Origin: Calothrix sp. MO_192.B10
GTDB taxonomy: Bacteria; Cyanobacteriota; Cyanobacteriia; Cyanobacteriales; Nostocaceae
Assembly: GCA_030065055.1 (NCBI GenBank)
Contig: JASJDS010000018.1
Span: 1-35,621, forward strand
Length of the DNA stretch: 35,621 nt
Reading direction: 5' to 3'
Shown here in pieces: positions 25,630 to 34,397 of the stretch. Within the stretch, counting starts at the first letter, position 1; every line of letters starts with the position of its first letter. The notes beneath the pieces were generated by a model that made no database searches, was not told the DNA's origin, and saw nothing but the letters and a program-made list of their open reading frames with translations. Both the position numbers and the translations under genes were made by a program.

Positions 25630-26754
25630 TTACTTGTGATGAGAAGTGTAATAAACCTTATTGCCAGTATCAGGTACAAAATGACAAGCAATACAAGAAC
25701 GCCACATCGAAGTTAAAATTGGTTCTTCTGATTTACGGAAATATTCACCCAGAAGAGGTTTAATCGCCTCAGTTGCTTTCTTTAAATTGTAGTGGGGCAT
25801 ATTCAGAAATATGTGGTGAGCAACATGGGTGCCAATATCATGGTGAATATGATTGATAAATCCATAGTCACGGTCAATAGTTGACAATGCACCCTTGAGA
25901 AAAGTCCACTCTCCCTCACGATACCAAGGAATATCTGACTCTGTATGATGCAAGAAAGTAACTAAATCCAACCACATGACAAATACAATGTATGGACCAG
26001 CGTAGTATTTCAGCAACCACATCCAACCCCATTGATAGGTAAGAAAACCAAGCAAACCTACCATCGCAATCCACAGGACACTACTAGTAATCACATCCCA
26101 TTTTTCTGATTTTTTAAACAATGGACTACTAGGAGAAAAGTGGGAACCTTCTTTATTGGGAGAACGCTTAAACAAATATATGGGATAAGCAAACAAAAAT
26201 AGATAATAACGCCCTATTTTTTGAATCCAAGGCATTGCCTGATAATCTGATTCCGAAACTGGATACCAACTTTCATCATTATCCAAGTGACCAGTATTCT
26301 TATGATGGGTTCTATGGCTAATTCGCCAGCCGTGGTAAGGCACAAGAATTGGCGTATGACAAATATGTCCCATCAAGTCATTCAACCATTTGTGGCGAGA
26401 AAATGATTGGTGTCCGCAGTCATGTCCGACTACAAACAAAGCCCAAAACATTGTGCCTTGCATTGCCCAAAAAATGGGAAAGAATAACCAAGAGTCTAAT
26501 TTATATGCAACTGCATATAGTAAAGCGATGGTTGCGATATCCCGAAAAAAGAAAAAGAAGGATTTCCCGACATTAGGGATAAAACATTCCGGAGGAATTG
26601 CGGCTTTGATATCACCTAATGTAAACGGTAATGTGCTTACTTCCTGGGAAGATTTACGGTCAAGCTGATTGGATAACTCTATGGTGTTAGATTGCACGTT
26701 GTTTTGTACTGGGTTTTTGGATACGAAATTAACAGGGATGCTTGTTGCAATCAT
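25630..26754 (-). CDS. desB: Omega-3 (delta-15) acyl-lipid desaturase DesB
   Basis: This is a membrane di-iron desaturase that introduces the omega-3 double bond into glycerolipid-bound fatty acids using ferredoxin. It has 374 residues. The three histidine boxes are intact: HDCGHQSF (111-115), HRTHH (147-151) and HVAHH near residue 300, after NHIHHDIGT. Hydrophobic segments flank the boxes as expected. The YHGWRISHRTHHKNTGHLDN segment and the insert rich in KRSPNKEGSHF are closer to DesB than to DesA. The start is ATG 26754. It is the last gene of the desC-desA-desB series, separated from desA by 189 bp and followed by a strong terminator. Cold induction is known for desB homologues; no specific element was identified here. 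Confidence 0.9.
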   Translation of the reverse strand: MIATSIPVNFVSKNPVQNNVQSNTIELSNQLDRKSSQEVSTLPFTLGDIKAAIPPECFIPNVGKSFFFFFRDIATIALLYAVAYKLDSWLFFPIFWAMQGTMFWALFVVGHDCGHQSFSRHKWLNDLMGHICHTPILVPYHGWRISHRTHHKNTGHLDNDESWYPVSESDYQAMPWIQKIGRYYLFLFAYPIYLFKRSPNKEGSHFSPSSPLFKKSEKWDVITSSVLWIAMVGLLGFLTYQWGWMWLLKYYAGPYIVFVMWLDLVTFLHHTESDIPWYREGEWTFLKGALSTIDRDYGFINHIHHDIGTHVAHHIFLNMPHYNLKKATEAIKPLLGEYFRKSEEPILTSMWRSCIACHFVPDTGNKVYYTSHHK

Positions 26755-26943
26755 GAATGAAATTCAGTCACTTCTCAGTTGATTGCAATACCTAGTAAAC
26801 ACTATATTTTGTGCCTATGCAAACAAGCATCATCGCACTGACATTTTGGTAGATATTTTCTGGCAATTTTGAGAGTTCTCTGGGAATAAATTGCCAGAAA
26901 TCATTCAGATAATACTAACAAAAATGAAATGCTTGATGACAGA

Positions 26944-28029
26944 TTAATTTAGTTCTGTTGAAGCCGGTCTCATTATTTTTCTCTCAGCATAATATTCATC
27001 AAAAGACAAATAACCAACGCCAGTTTTGTATAAATGACATTTGTCTGTCAAGTTCTTCATCAATGACCAAGAAAACTGACATTCTGGATGCAAATAACTA
27101 CCCCATTTCTCTTGCAAACTCCGATATGCTAAACGCAAATTGTAAGAAGGAATCGCAGTAGAAATGTGATGGGGAACATGAACATTAATGTCGTGACAGA
27201 GGATTTCTACCCACCGGGGATAATTGCAGTGGATAGTTCCATTTAGCTGTGCTATGGCTTGGTTCCACTTATCAGCAGTCTTAAAAGGGACATCGGGTGC
27301 GGTGTGGTGTACATAAGTAAAAGTACTCATCCAAAAGTGGTAAACTAACCAGGGCACGAACCAGAACTTAACCCATCCCCAAATTCCCACAGTAGCTATG
27401 AGCGTCGGAAATGCGATCGCAGCAAATGCAACTACCACAGCTACGGACAATTTCACATCAGCTTGGTCTTGTTTGCGGAACTTTCGCCAATCAAAATGGA
27501 CAACAGCCCAGTGTCCAATGGAACCTACCCACCAAAGACGGTTAAGCAGGAATCTCTGATACCTCCATTGCTCCGGTTCACTCCACCTCTCGAACACCTC
27601 TATTCTAATTGGATGCCAAGCATTATCTTCATCAAATTTATTTGTATGGGTGTGGTGGTGATTATGACCAATACGCCAAGAATGGAATGGATAAACTAAT
27701 GGCATAAACATTAAATGTCCCACCAAATCATTTACCCAGCGACGTTTCGCAAACGAACGATGACCGCAATCATGACCGATGACAAAAAAGCCTGTCAAGG
27801 CTGTGCCGGTAAAAATCCATGCTAAAGGCAAGAGATACCAAGGTGCGATCGCTAGACTGAAATAGCCTAAAACAACCATTGATACACTGATGACAACTTT
27901 TCTCGCCGCCTTCAGGGGATTCTGCACGAAACATTCCTTGGGCAAGCTTTTGATAATATCTTGCAGTTTGAAGTTGGGACTGCCAACCTCTTGAGCTTGA
28001 TTCTGGCTATTGATTATTGATGTAGTCAT
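26944..28029 (-). CDS. desA: Delta-12 acyl-lipid desaturase DesA
   Basis: This membrane di-iron enzyme converts lipid-bound oleate to linoleate, using reduced ferredoxin. It has 361 residues from ATG 28029. The histidine boxes are HDCGH (86-90), HNHHH (122-126) and HVPHH (284-288), the last within HDINVHVPHHIS, which is characteristic of DesA. KRRWVNDLVGH and YPFHSWRIGHNHHHTHTNKF agree with the family, and the length is normal. Its product is the substrate for DesB encoded downstream. The gap to desC upstream is 247 bp, so the genes may have separate promoters despite their common strand. Confidence 0.92.
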   Translation of the reverse strand: MTTSIINSQNQAQEVGSPNFKLQDIIKSLPKECFVQNPLKAARKVVISVSMVVLGYFSLAIAPWYLLPLAWIFTGTALTGFFVIGHDCGHRSFAKRRWVNDLVGHLMFMPLVYPFHSWRIGHNHHHTHTNKFDEDNAWHPIRIEVFERWSEPEQWRYQRFLLNRLWWVGSIGHWAVVHFDWRKFRKQDQADVKLSVAVVVAFAAIAFPTLIATVGIWGWVKFWFVPWLVYHFWMSTFTYVHHTAPDVPFKTADKWNQAIAQLNGTIHCNYPRWVEILCHDINVHVPHHISTAIPSYNLRLAYRSLQEKWGSYLHPECQFSWSLMKNLTDKCHLYKTGVGYLSFDEYYAERKIMRPASTELN

Positions 28030-28205
28030 GAATACCTAAAAAAGCGAACCTCGCAATTCAGTCACTGGACAAGTTTATTTCAGTAAAGTTTCGGAATACT
28101 AGCGTCTCGGATTATATCAATCTAAGCCACTGTAGCACATCTAAATGGCGTTTTTATTCTCCATAGTTAAAAACGGATACTCCCGACAAATATGCAGGTA
28201 TGAGC

Positions 28206-28244
28206 AACCCAGTGTCAGGGGCTGGAAACTCCAAATACTGGGTT
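28206..28244 (-). repeat. Weak hairpin between desC and desA
   Basis: AACCCAGT (28206-28213) and ACTGGGTT (28237-28244) form an 8-bp perfect stem with a 23-nt loop, 33 nt after the desC stop. There is no T-run, so it may be a weak terminator, a processing site or chance. The arm core (ACCCAGT) resembles the desB terminator stem. Confidence 0.35.
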
Positions 28245-28276
28245 ACAAATATGACCAGACTAATTTATATATACTC

Positions 28277-29089
28277 TTACTTCTCAGCTAGCTTAATATT
28301 TTTGGCTAGACCTAGTAATTGCAGTAGTTGAATAGTCATCCAAGTCATGTCTATTTCCCACCATTCCAAACCATGGCGGGCAGAATACTGGTAAGCGTGG
28401 TGATTATTATGCCAACCTTCGCCAAATACTAGTATGGCAACCCACCAGCAGTTAGTTGACTTATCCCCAGATTCATGGGTCCGATAGCCAAATTTGTGGG
28501 TAGCACTATTAACTAACCAAGTGCAATGCCATACCCAAACAATGCGGGCAAAAACACCCCAAAAAACAAAAGACCAACCACCCCACAGTAATAACCCTAT
28601 TCCTAGAGCTACCTGGAGAAAAATCATATATTTTTCTAAAAACTGGTAAACTGGGTCGTCAGCAATATCTTTTGTAAACCGAGGGAGTTCTGATAAATCA
28701 GGTCTATGGTAAATTAACCAACCCATGTGGCTCCACCAGAAACCTTGATTAGAATCATGGGGGTCATTTTCTTTGTCTGAGTGTAAATGGTGAATGCGGT
28801 GTGTGCCGATCCATTCCACAGGACCACCTTGACAAGCAAGGGTTCCGAAGAACACCAACAAATACTCCAGCCATTTGGGAGATTGAAAACTACGGTGTGT
28901 TACTAAACGGTGAAACCCTAGGGTGATACCCAAGCCACCTGTAACCCAATATAGAAGTAGAGCCACTCCCACAGCCTTCCAGCTAAAAAAGTTGGGGAAA
29001 AAGGCAAATATAGCTCCGATATGCACACCGGCAAAGAATAGGGTATTTACCCAATTAATTGAACGTTTGGTTGAGGTAGCAATTGTCAT
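28277..29089 (-). CDS. desC: Delta-9 acyl-lipid desaturase DesC
   Basis: This enzyme introduces the first (delta-9) double bond into stearoyl or palmitoyl chains of membrane lipids. It has 270 residues from ATG 29089. The histidine boxes of the delta-9 type are present: HRLVTH (60-65), HRIHH (97-101) and HNNHH (227-231, within GEGWHNNHHAY). The GGLGITLGFHRLVTHRSF and GGPVEWIGTHRIHHLHSD signatures are strong. It is first of three desaturase genes on the minus strand. Together with desA and desB it would give trienoic C18 lipids. No desD (delta-6) is in the window. Confidence 0.93.
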   Translation of the reverse strand: MTIATSTKRSINWVNTLFFAGVHIGAIFAFFPNFFSWKAVGVALLLYWVTGGLGITLGFHRLVTHRSFQSPKWLEYLLVFFGTLACQGGPVEWIGTHRIHHLHSDKENDPHDSNQGFWWSHMGWLIYHRPDLSELPRFTKDIADDPVYQFLEKYMIFLQVALGIGLLLWGGWSFVFWGVFARIVWVWHCTWLVNSATHKFGYRTHESGDKSTNCWWVAILVFGEGWHNNHHAYQYSARHGLEWWEIDMTWMTIQLLQLLGLAKNIKLAEK

Positions 29090-29198
29090 GCAGTAACCTG
29101 AGTTATGAAATTTTTAGTCAAATCTGCGCGATCGCTTGGGGAAGCTAGGCGCTTCGTGCCATAAATCCGCAAATATTTATTTTGTAAACGAGAAACTC

Positions 29199-30428
29199 AT
29201 GAACAGCTTGGAACAGCTGCAACAAGCAGAACAGGCACTGTTACCGATTTTTTCTGGTATTGACGCTCAGGTCAAGCAAAATCTTCAAAAATTGTTAACT
29301 GCCTTCCGACATCATAATGTAGGGTCACATCATTTTGCAGGAGTATCCGGTTATGGTCATGATGATTTAGGGCGAGAAACCTTAGATAAAGTCTTTGCGG
29401 AAGTAATGGGTGCAGAAGCCGCAGCAGTAAGGGTACAGTTCGTTTCTGGAACCCATGCGATCGCCTGTGCTTTATATGGCGTTCTCCGTCCTGGTGATGA
29501 AATGCTTTCCGTCGCAGGTGCGCCCTACGACACATTAGAAGAAGTAATTGGTTTAAGGGGGCAAGGTCAAGGTTCACTTATAGATTTCGGCATCAGTTAT
29601 CGGCAATTAGACCTTACACCACAAGGAAACATAGATTGGCAAGCTTTAAGTCAAGCAGTAAGGCATAACACTAGTTTAGTCTTAATTCAACGTTCTTGTG
29701 GTTACTCTTGGCGATCGAGTTTATCCATTGCTGAAATTGCCAAAATTATCCAAATAGTCAAGCAGCAAAATCCCCACACCGTTTGCTTTGTCGATAATTG
29801 TTACGGTGAATTCATCGAAACCCGTGAACCTACGCAAGTTGGTGCAGACTTAATGGCGGGTTCCTTAATCAAAAATCCTGGTGGCACAATTGTTACCGCC
29901 GGGGGTTACATCGCCGGTCGTGCTGACTTAGTAGAAGCCGCAGCCTGTCGCCTGACAGCACCGGGGATTGGCAGTGCCGGGGGAGCCACCTTTGACCAAC
30001 TCCGCCTCTTGTTCCAAGGGTTATTTTTAGCACCGCAAATGGTAGGTGAGGCAATGAAAGGCACTCACCTGACTGGTTACGTATTTGACAAACTCGGCTA
30101 TCCCGTGAATCCTGCACCCCTCGCACCCCGACGGGATGTAATTCAAGCCATAAAACTGGGTTCTGCTGAAAAGCTAATTGCCTTCTGTAAAGCCATCCAA
30201 CGCAATTCTCCCATTGGTTCCTATCTAGACCCCATTCCCGATGATATGCCTGGTTACGAGAGCCAAGTAGTCATGGCTGGGGGGACATTTATTGAGGGGA
30301 GTACTCTGGAATTTTCGGCTGATGGTCCTCTGCGGGAGCCTTATGTGGTGTATTGCCAGGGGGGGACTCATTGGACCCATGTAGCGATCGCATTGGAGGC
30401 GGCAATGGAGGCGGTGGGTGTTCCATAA
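29199..30428 (+). CDS. PLP-dependent methionine-gamma-lyase-like (aluminium-resistance family) protein
   Basis: The start is ATG 29199, preceded by ACGAGAAAC; the open frame extends upstream to a TTG at 29136 without support. The 409-residue protein belongs to the Met_gamma_lyase family (PF06838), often labelled aluminium resistance protein. Motifs include SGYGHDDLGRETLDKVFAEV, VSGTHAIACALYGVLRPGDE and FVDNCYGEF. The PLP lysine is most likely Lys225 in GSLIKNPGGTI. TWTH-type C-terminal residues (QGGTHWTHVAIALEAAM) complete the fold. It is divergent from desC. The true substrate is not established for the family. Confidence 0.9.
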   Translation: MNSLEQLQQAEQALLPIFSGIDAQVKQNLQKLLTAFRHHNVGSHHFAGVSGYGHDDLGRETLDKVFAEVMGAEAAAVRVQFVSGTHAIACALYGVLRPGDEMLSVAGAPYDTLEEVIGLRGQGQGSLIDFGISYRQLDLTPQGNIDWQALSQAVRHNTSLVLIQRSCGYSWRSSLSIAEIAKIIQIVKQQNPHTVCFVDNCYGEFIETREPTQVGADLMAGSLIKNPGGTIVTAGGYIAGRADLVEAAACRLTAPGIGSAGGATFDQLRLLFQGLFLAPQMVGEAMKGTHLTGYVFDKLGYPVNPAPLAPRRDVIQAIKLGSAEKLIAFCKAIQRNSPIGSYLDPIPDDMPGYESQVVMAGGTFIEGSTLEFSADGPLREPYVVYCQGGTHWTHVAIALEAAMEAVGVP

Positions 30429-30501
30429 TACATGGGTTATAATTGTCTCACGCAGAGGAGGCAGTGCGTTGCGGGGGTTCCCCCCGTTGTAGCAACTGCC
30501 G

Positions 30502-30520
30502 TCACGCAGAGGCGCAGAGA
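30502..30520 (+). repeat. Left arm of 19-bp inverted repeat flanking the GxxExxY gene
   Basis: TCACGCAGAGGCGCAGAGA at 30502-30520 is the exact reverse complement of 30915-30933. It ends 5 nt before the GxxExxY start codon. A partial copy, CTCACGCAGAGGAGGCAG, lies near 30450, with a GGGGGTTCCCCC hairpin between them. Confidence 0.85.
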
Positions 30521-30525
30521 AAGTT

Positions 30526-30897
30526 ATGAATGAGATATCGGGAGCTATTGTTGATGCTGCTTATAAGGTGCATACGACTTTGGGACCTGGGTTGTTGGAG
30601 TCAGTGTATGAGGCGGCTATGGAATATGAGTTACGGAAGAGGGGATTGCGGGTAGTGAGGCAGGTGCCTATTCCTGTGGTTTATGAGGAGGTAAGGTTAG
30701 AAGAGGGTTTTCGTGCTGATTTGATTGTTGAAGACAAGGTAATTGTCGAACTCAAATCCGTGGAAGCAGTACATCCGGTACACAAAAAACAACTCCTAAC
30801 CTACCTTCGCCTTGCTGACAAGAGACTTGGTTTACTCATCAACTTCGGAGCCCCATTAATCAAAGACGGCATCTCCCGCATCGCCAACGGCTTATAA
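30526..30897 (+). CDS. GxxExxY protein (PD-(D/E)XK nuclease-like)
   Basis: The 123-residue protein has the defining G22-x-x-E25-x-x-Y28 motif within TTLGPGLLESVYEAAMEYEL. A restriction-endonuclease-like core follows: Asp65 (FRADLIVED), then Glu75 and Lys77 (VIVELKS). ATG 30526 follows GAGAAAG closely. The cellular role of GxxExxY proteins is not established; nuclease activity is predicted from the fold. The gene is bracketed by perfect 19-bp inverted repeats and by further CGCAGAGG-type sequence, so it looks like a self-contained mobile or inserted cassette. No neighbour suggests a pathway. Confidence 0.88.
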   Translation: MNEISGAIVDAAYKVHTTLGPGLLESVYEAAMEYELRKRGLRVVRQVPIPVVYEEVRLEEGFRADLIVEDKVIVELKSVEAVHPVHKKQLLTYLRLADKRLGLLINFGAPLIKDGISRIANGL

Positions 30898-30914
30898 AAA
30901 ACTCCCTCTCTGCG

Positions 30915-30933
30915 TCTCTGCGCCTCTGCGTGA
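30915..30933 (-). repeat. Right arm of 19-bp inverted repeat flanking the GxxExxY gene
   Basis: TCTCTGCGCCTCTGCGTGA at 30915-30933 is the exact complement of the left arm at 30502-30520. It begins 17 nt past the stop codon and is preceded by one more TCTCTGCG unit. It lies immediately before the bciB 3' end. Confidence 0.85.
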
Positions 30934-30937
30934 GCCT

Positions 30938-32137
30938 CTAATCCGGTAACTTATACTGCCCCACAATCCGCTTCGCAAACTCCGGCACATGCGCCTCCAA
31001 CTTCTTCGCGTAATTCCGCTTCACATACAAATAATTCCGCGTAAAGTGGGAATCTATCGAGAACCGCGCATACTCCAACCCCTTAGGACCAATTTTCTCA
31101 ATCACCACCCCCATGAGTTTCGCCGCCCACATCGGCAAAGTCACCCCTTTATCATAGGCTGGTATACTTTGTTGCACCGCCTGTTTGCGATCGCCCTTGG
31201 CAAAGACTGGCTGAGTCTGTATTTGGTCTTGCACCAATGACAGCATTTCTTTCCCTGTATCATTCCGAACCACTATCCACTGCCAACCGAAGGGTGCCCC
31301 CATATACCCAACTACTAAATCTGCCAGTGAATTTACGTAATCAAAGCAACTCATACAAGAAGGAGCAAATACATCTTTGAGTTGGTTGGTTTTTAAGCCG
31401 AAGAAAGGCACAGTTTCCGTTGAGCCGTCTTCGTGTTTGAAGTGAACCCGGAAGTCCTGCATGAATTCGTAATACACCACGGTTTCCGGGGAACGGCTGG
31501 TGGTGTCGAGGAATTTTTGCAGTCCGGCGCGGGTGACGTTATCGACGCAGGGTGTACCCAAAACATAGAGTTTCTCTAAGCCTAGTTGTTTTTCTACGGC
31601 TCGTAATGCCTGAATTTGGCAACCTACCCCAATGACTAACAACCGTTTCATCCCCGATTTTTCGATTTCTTCCAGTACGGAAAGGTTCGGGGAAAGGGTT
31701 GGTTTATTTACCCGCGCTGCCAGTATTTCCTCTGGGGTGCGGGCGATGACGGGCATGGGTTGAAACCGGTCTTCTTTAGTATTTTGGACACAGACGACCC
31801 CTTCTACCAAGCCACGATTCAGCATTTCAATGGCAATGGTGCTGACGATTCCCGTCCATTGTGCGCCGGGGATGGGTTCTATTTTCCGTGCCGCCATCAT
31901 TTCCTGATGTACCCCAAAATACAGTTCATCGGGGTTATCAAGATTGCGATCGCGTCCGTGGCTTTGGGTTTCTAGTTCCTCGAATTGTTGATTAATAAAG
32001 GCACAGGCTGACTTGACATAGTGGACATAGTATGTGTCGCAAAGTCCACATTCGCTGCATAGTTCCTTGGCGGGGCGACGGCTGCCGGGTTTGAGGGCTT
32101 TGGCTTTTTTGTGTTTGGGGAAATCTACTGATGTCAT
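30938..32137 (-). CDS. bciB: 3,8-divinyl (proto)chlorophyllide a 8-vinyl reductase, ferredoxin-dependent (BciB)
   Basis: This iron-sulphur flavoprotein of the F420 hydrogenase/dehydrogenase beta-subunit family reduces the 8-vinyl group in chlorophyll synthesis. Its cyanobacterial form is the Slr1923 type. The start is ATG 32137, since the alternative (TTG 32155) lacks support; the protein has 399 residues. Near the N-terminus KAKALKPGSRRPAKELCSEC, then GLCD, gives a CxxCxxC cluster ligand set. Further Cys occur in VGCQIQALRAVEKQLG, TPCVDNV and the CMSCFDYVN pair. The family also contains 7-hydroxymethyl chlorophyll a reductase, but the N-terminal KALKPGSRRPAKELC favours BciB. Its presence indicates a monovinyl-chlorophyll organism. 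The gene is convergent with the GxxExxY cassette. Confidence 0.87.
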   Translation of the reverse strand: MTSVDFPKHKKAKALKPGSRRPAKELCSECGLCDTYYVHYVKSACAFINQQFEELETQSHGRDRNLDNPDELYFGVHQEMMAARKIEPIPGAQWTGIVSTIAIEMLNRGLVEGVVCVQNTKEDRFQPMPVIARTPEEILAARVNKPTLSPNLSVLEEIEKSGMKRLLVIGVGCQIQALRAVEKQLGLEKLYVLGTPCVDNVTRAGLQKFLDTTSRSPETVVYYEFMQDFRVHFKHEDGSTETVPFFGLKTNQLKDVFAPSCMSCFDYVNSLADLVVGYMGAPFGWQWIVVRNDTGKEMLSLVQDQIQTQPVFAKGDRKQAVQQSIPAYDKGVTLPMWAAKLMGVVIEKIGPKGLEYARFSIDSHFTRNYLYVKRNYAKKLEAHVPEFAKRIVGQYKLPD

Positions 32138-32315
32138 TAAAATTTCGGATTTCAAAACTGCGGATGCTTTATTTCACAATATCTCAGAGATGGGGGATAA
32201 AAGTCATGGAAAGCATCAGAATCTATGATTGAGGTGATTTATTCTCTGGCGGTGTACTTTTTTTGGTGTCAAAAAGCCATTTTTTGACTGAAGAAAAATC
32301 TTCTATGTTTTGTAG

Positions 32316-32390
32316 TGCGGGCATCTTGCCCGCTTTCCATTCAGCCATCTTGCCCGCTTTCCATTCAGCAGGGAGCGAGGCGCTCCCACT
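32316..32390. repeat. GCGGGCATCTTGCCCGC repeat with tandem CATCTTGCCCGCTTTCC
   Basis: A short palindrome (GCGGGC-ATCTT-GCCCGC) is followed by a second copy of CATCTTGCCCGCTTTCCATT and a GGAGCGAGGCGCTCCC hairpin. The surrounding gap 32138-32488 has no gene; open frames on the minus strand here translate the repeat only (AEWKAGKM units). Confidence 0.75.
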
Positions 32391-32488
32391 AAGGTAATTT
32401 GGCAAAAATTTTAAGTATAAGCACCAAGGTATTTTTGTATATTTTTATTTTAAAAAAGCATTATTCCTAAAGTTAACCAGATGAAAAT

Positions 32489-34288
32489 ATGACTCATACT
32501 TTCCCTACAGGAGCAACATTCATTACCACAGGAGCAGTAACAGGGGCTGGGGTATCCGCATCTGTTGGTGGTATGGGATTAGCTGGGGGATTTGGTGCTG
32601 TAGGGATTGGAACAGTTCCGGTGGTGGGCGCTGGTGCTGTTGCTGGTGCAGCAGTTTATGGTGCTTTTAAGGGGATAGGAGAAGGAGATACAGCAGCTTT
32701 CACCTCTGCGGGTATTGGTGCAGTAGGTGGTGCGATCGCATCCAGTTTTATTGGTAATATGGGATTTGTAGCTCCTAAAGTGGGTTTGGCTTTTGGTATT
32801 GGTACGGTATCCATGACTGGTTTAGGTGCAGTGGTAGGATTAGCTGGTTATGGTATTGCCAAGATTTTAGATGAATCTGGAGTCAAAGAAACTCCAACCC
32901 AGGTTTTTGAACGGATGGAAGCTAAAGTCTCCCAGATGGAAGACTATTACTCAGCAGTGTTAGAGTTAGAAGCGTTTTTATCGGGGGAGGATATCCAGCA
33001 AAAATTTGTCGCTTTGGAAGTTGAGTCAGAATTACAGCAACTAAAACAGCAAGTTAAACAAAGGCATCCCAGGAAAAAATTCAAGTCCTCCCCTGCTTCC
33101 ACTTCCAGGAAAAGGAAAAAATCCCGTAGTTCAGATAAAGATTATCGCAGGAAGAAAGATAGGGGAAATCTCACACATCAACAACCAGAAACTTGGAGAT
33201 GTGTCAAAACTATCAAAGAACACTCAGCAGCAGTAACTGCGATCGCGATCGGTCCTAATGGTAAAATATTTGTTACTGGAAGTAATGATAGAACTGTAAA
33301 TCTATGGGACTTACAAACAGGAAAATGGCTTCGCACCTTTACTGGACAAGGTGAAGCAGTTTTATCTGTTGCCATTAGTCCTGATGGTAAAACCTTAGCT
33401 AGTGGTTGTGTAGACAGGAAAATTTCTACCTGGAAGTTAGATACCAAGACTTTTTACAAGACTTTCTTTTATGGAAATTCCCCCTACAGTCACAATGGTT
33501 TTGTTCATGCAGTAACTTTCAGTCCTGATGGTAAACTTCTTGCTAGTGCTAGTCGAGATAAAACCATTAGAATTTGGGGAAGCTACACAGGAGAATTAAA
33601 ACGTACCTTCAATGGACATTCCGATGGGGTGTTATCAGTTGCTTTTAGTCCCGACGGTAAAACCCTAGTTAGTGGTAGTGCAGATAAAACCATTAGAATT
33701 TGGCATTTGCACAGCTTTAGAGAACCGCAAATTCTCACCGGACATTTAGGTGCAATTACAACAGTTGTAATAACGCCTGATGGTAAAACTTTAGTTAGTG
33801 CGAGTAAAGATGGCACTATCAAGCTGTGGAATTTCCACACTAGAGAATTAATATCTACCTTCACCGGACACTCAGCAGCAGTAGAATCAATTGCAGTTAG
33901 TCCTAATGGTCAAATTATTGCTAGCAGTAGTAGTGACGGTATCATCAAGCTTTGGAATTTAGACAACGGAGAAATATTACACAGCCTTTCAGGATATTCT
34001 CCCGTTGTTTTCAGCCCCAATGGTAAAACACTATTAAGTGGGGGTAGGGGAGGAAGGATAAAAATTTGGCAGCAAATGCAGGGTATTGATGAACCCCAAA
34101 ATGACCTTGTACTATCTGGTGAGTGGTGGGAAGTGCTTGGTGTAGATCAGGATACTTCTCCCCATGATGTCAAAAATGCTTACCGTAGATTAGCAAGACA
34201 ATATCATCCTGATATTAATAATTCTCGTAATGCCGAAGCTGTAATGCAAGCAATTAATCAAGCTTATCAAGAATTTCGGCATTGCTGA
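32489..34288 (+). CDS. Glycine-rich membrane domain / WD40 propeller / C-terminal J-domain protein
   Basis: The 599-residue protein is an unusual fusion. Residues ~1-130 are Gly/Ala/Val-rich with several hydrophobic, possibly membrane-embedded stretches (VPVVGAGAVAGAAVYGAF and others). A coiled-coil and Lys/Arg/Ser-rich linker (~135-230, RKKFKSSPASTSRKRKKSRS) follows. Seven WD40 repeats (~232-530) then form a propeller, each with FSPDGKTLVSGS- and IRIW-like ends. Residues ~540-599 form a J-domain (WWEVLGVDQDTSPHDVKNAY, HPD at 573-575), which would stimulate an Hsp70. The last five residues (EFRHC) and the stop lie at or within the inverted end of a MITE-like element. The J-domain therefore ends abruptly after helix III. 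Confidence 0.9.
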   Translation: MTHTFPTGATFITTGAVTGAGVSASVGGMGLAGGFGAVGIGTVPVVGAGAVAGAAVYGAFKGIGEGDTAAFTSAGIGAVGGAIASSFIGNMGFVAPKVGLAFGIGTVSMTGLGAVVGLAGYGIAKILDESGVKETPTQVFERMEAKVSQMEDYYSAVLELEAFLSGEDIQQKFVALEVESELQQLKQQVKQRHPRKKFKSSPASTSRKRKKSRSSDKDYRRKKDRGNLTHQQPETWRCVKTIKEHSAAVTAIAIGPNGKIFVTGSNDRTVNLWDLQTGKWLRTFTGQGEAVLSVAISPDGKTLASGCVDRKISTWKLDTKTFYKTFFYGNSPYSHNGFVHAVTFSPDGKLLASASRDKTIRIWGSYTGELKRTFNGHSDGVLSVAFSPDGKTLVSGSADKTIRIWHLHSFREPQILTGHLGAITTVVITPDGKTLVSASKDGTIKLWNFHTRELISTFTGHSAAVESIAVSPNGQIIASSSSDGIIKLWNLDNGEILHSLSGYSPVVFSPNGKTLLSGGRGGRIKIWQQMQGIDEPQNDLVLSGEWWEVLGVDQDTSPHDVKNAYRRLARQYHPDINNSRNAEAVMQAINQAYQEFRHC

Positions 34289-34388
34289 ATTGGAGTATGA
34301 ATTTATATTTTGGGCATAAATAAACAAAGATGCTTTGCATCTTTGCGCCTTTGCGTGAGGCTAATTCATACTTTCGATCAGCAACGCC
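34278..34388. mobile_element. GGCATTGCTGAAT-family MITE-like element, copy 3, at the WD40-J gene end
   Basis: The left end is GGCATTGCTGAATTGGAGTA. The reverse-complemented right end is GGCGTTGCTGATCGAAAGTA. The interior includes ATGCTTTGCATCTTTGCGCC, related to the CGCAAAG units of copies 1 and 2. The flanks AGAATTTC (34270-34277) and AGAATTCT (34389-34396) are a nearly intact duplication. The left end supplies the last codons and TGA stop of the WD40-J gene. Confidence 0.72.
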
Positions 34389-34397
34389 AGAATTCTC

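Noticed and set aside
32223-32405. 60-codon minus-strand open frame encoding AEWKAGKM units
   Set aside because: It is a translation of the CATCTTGCCCGC tandem repeat, common in cyanobacterial intergenic DNA.
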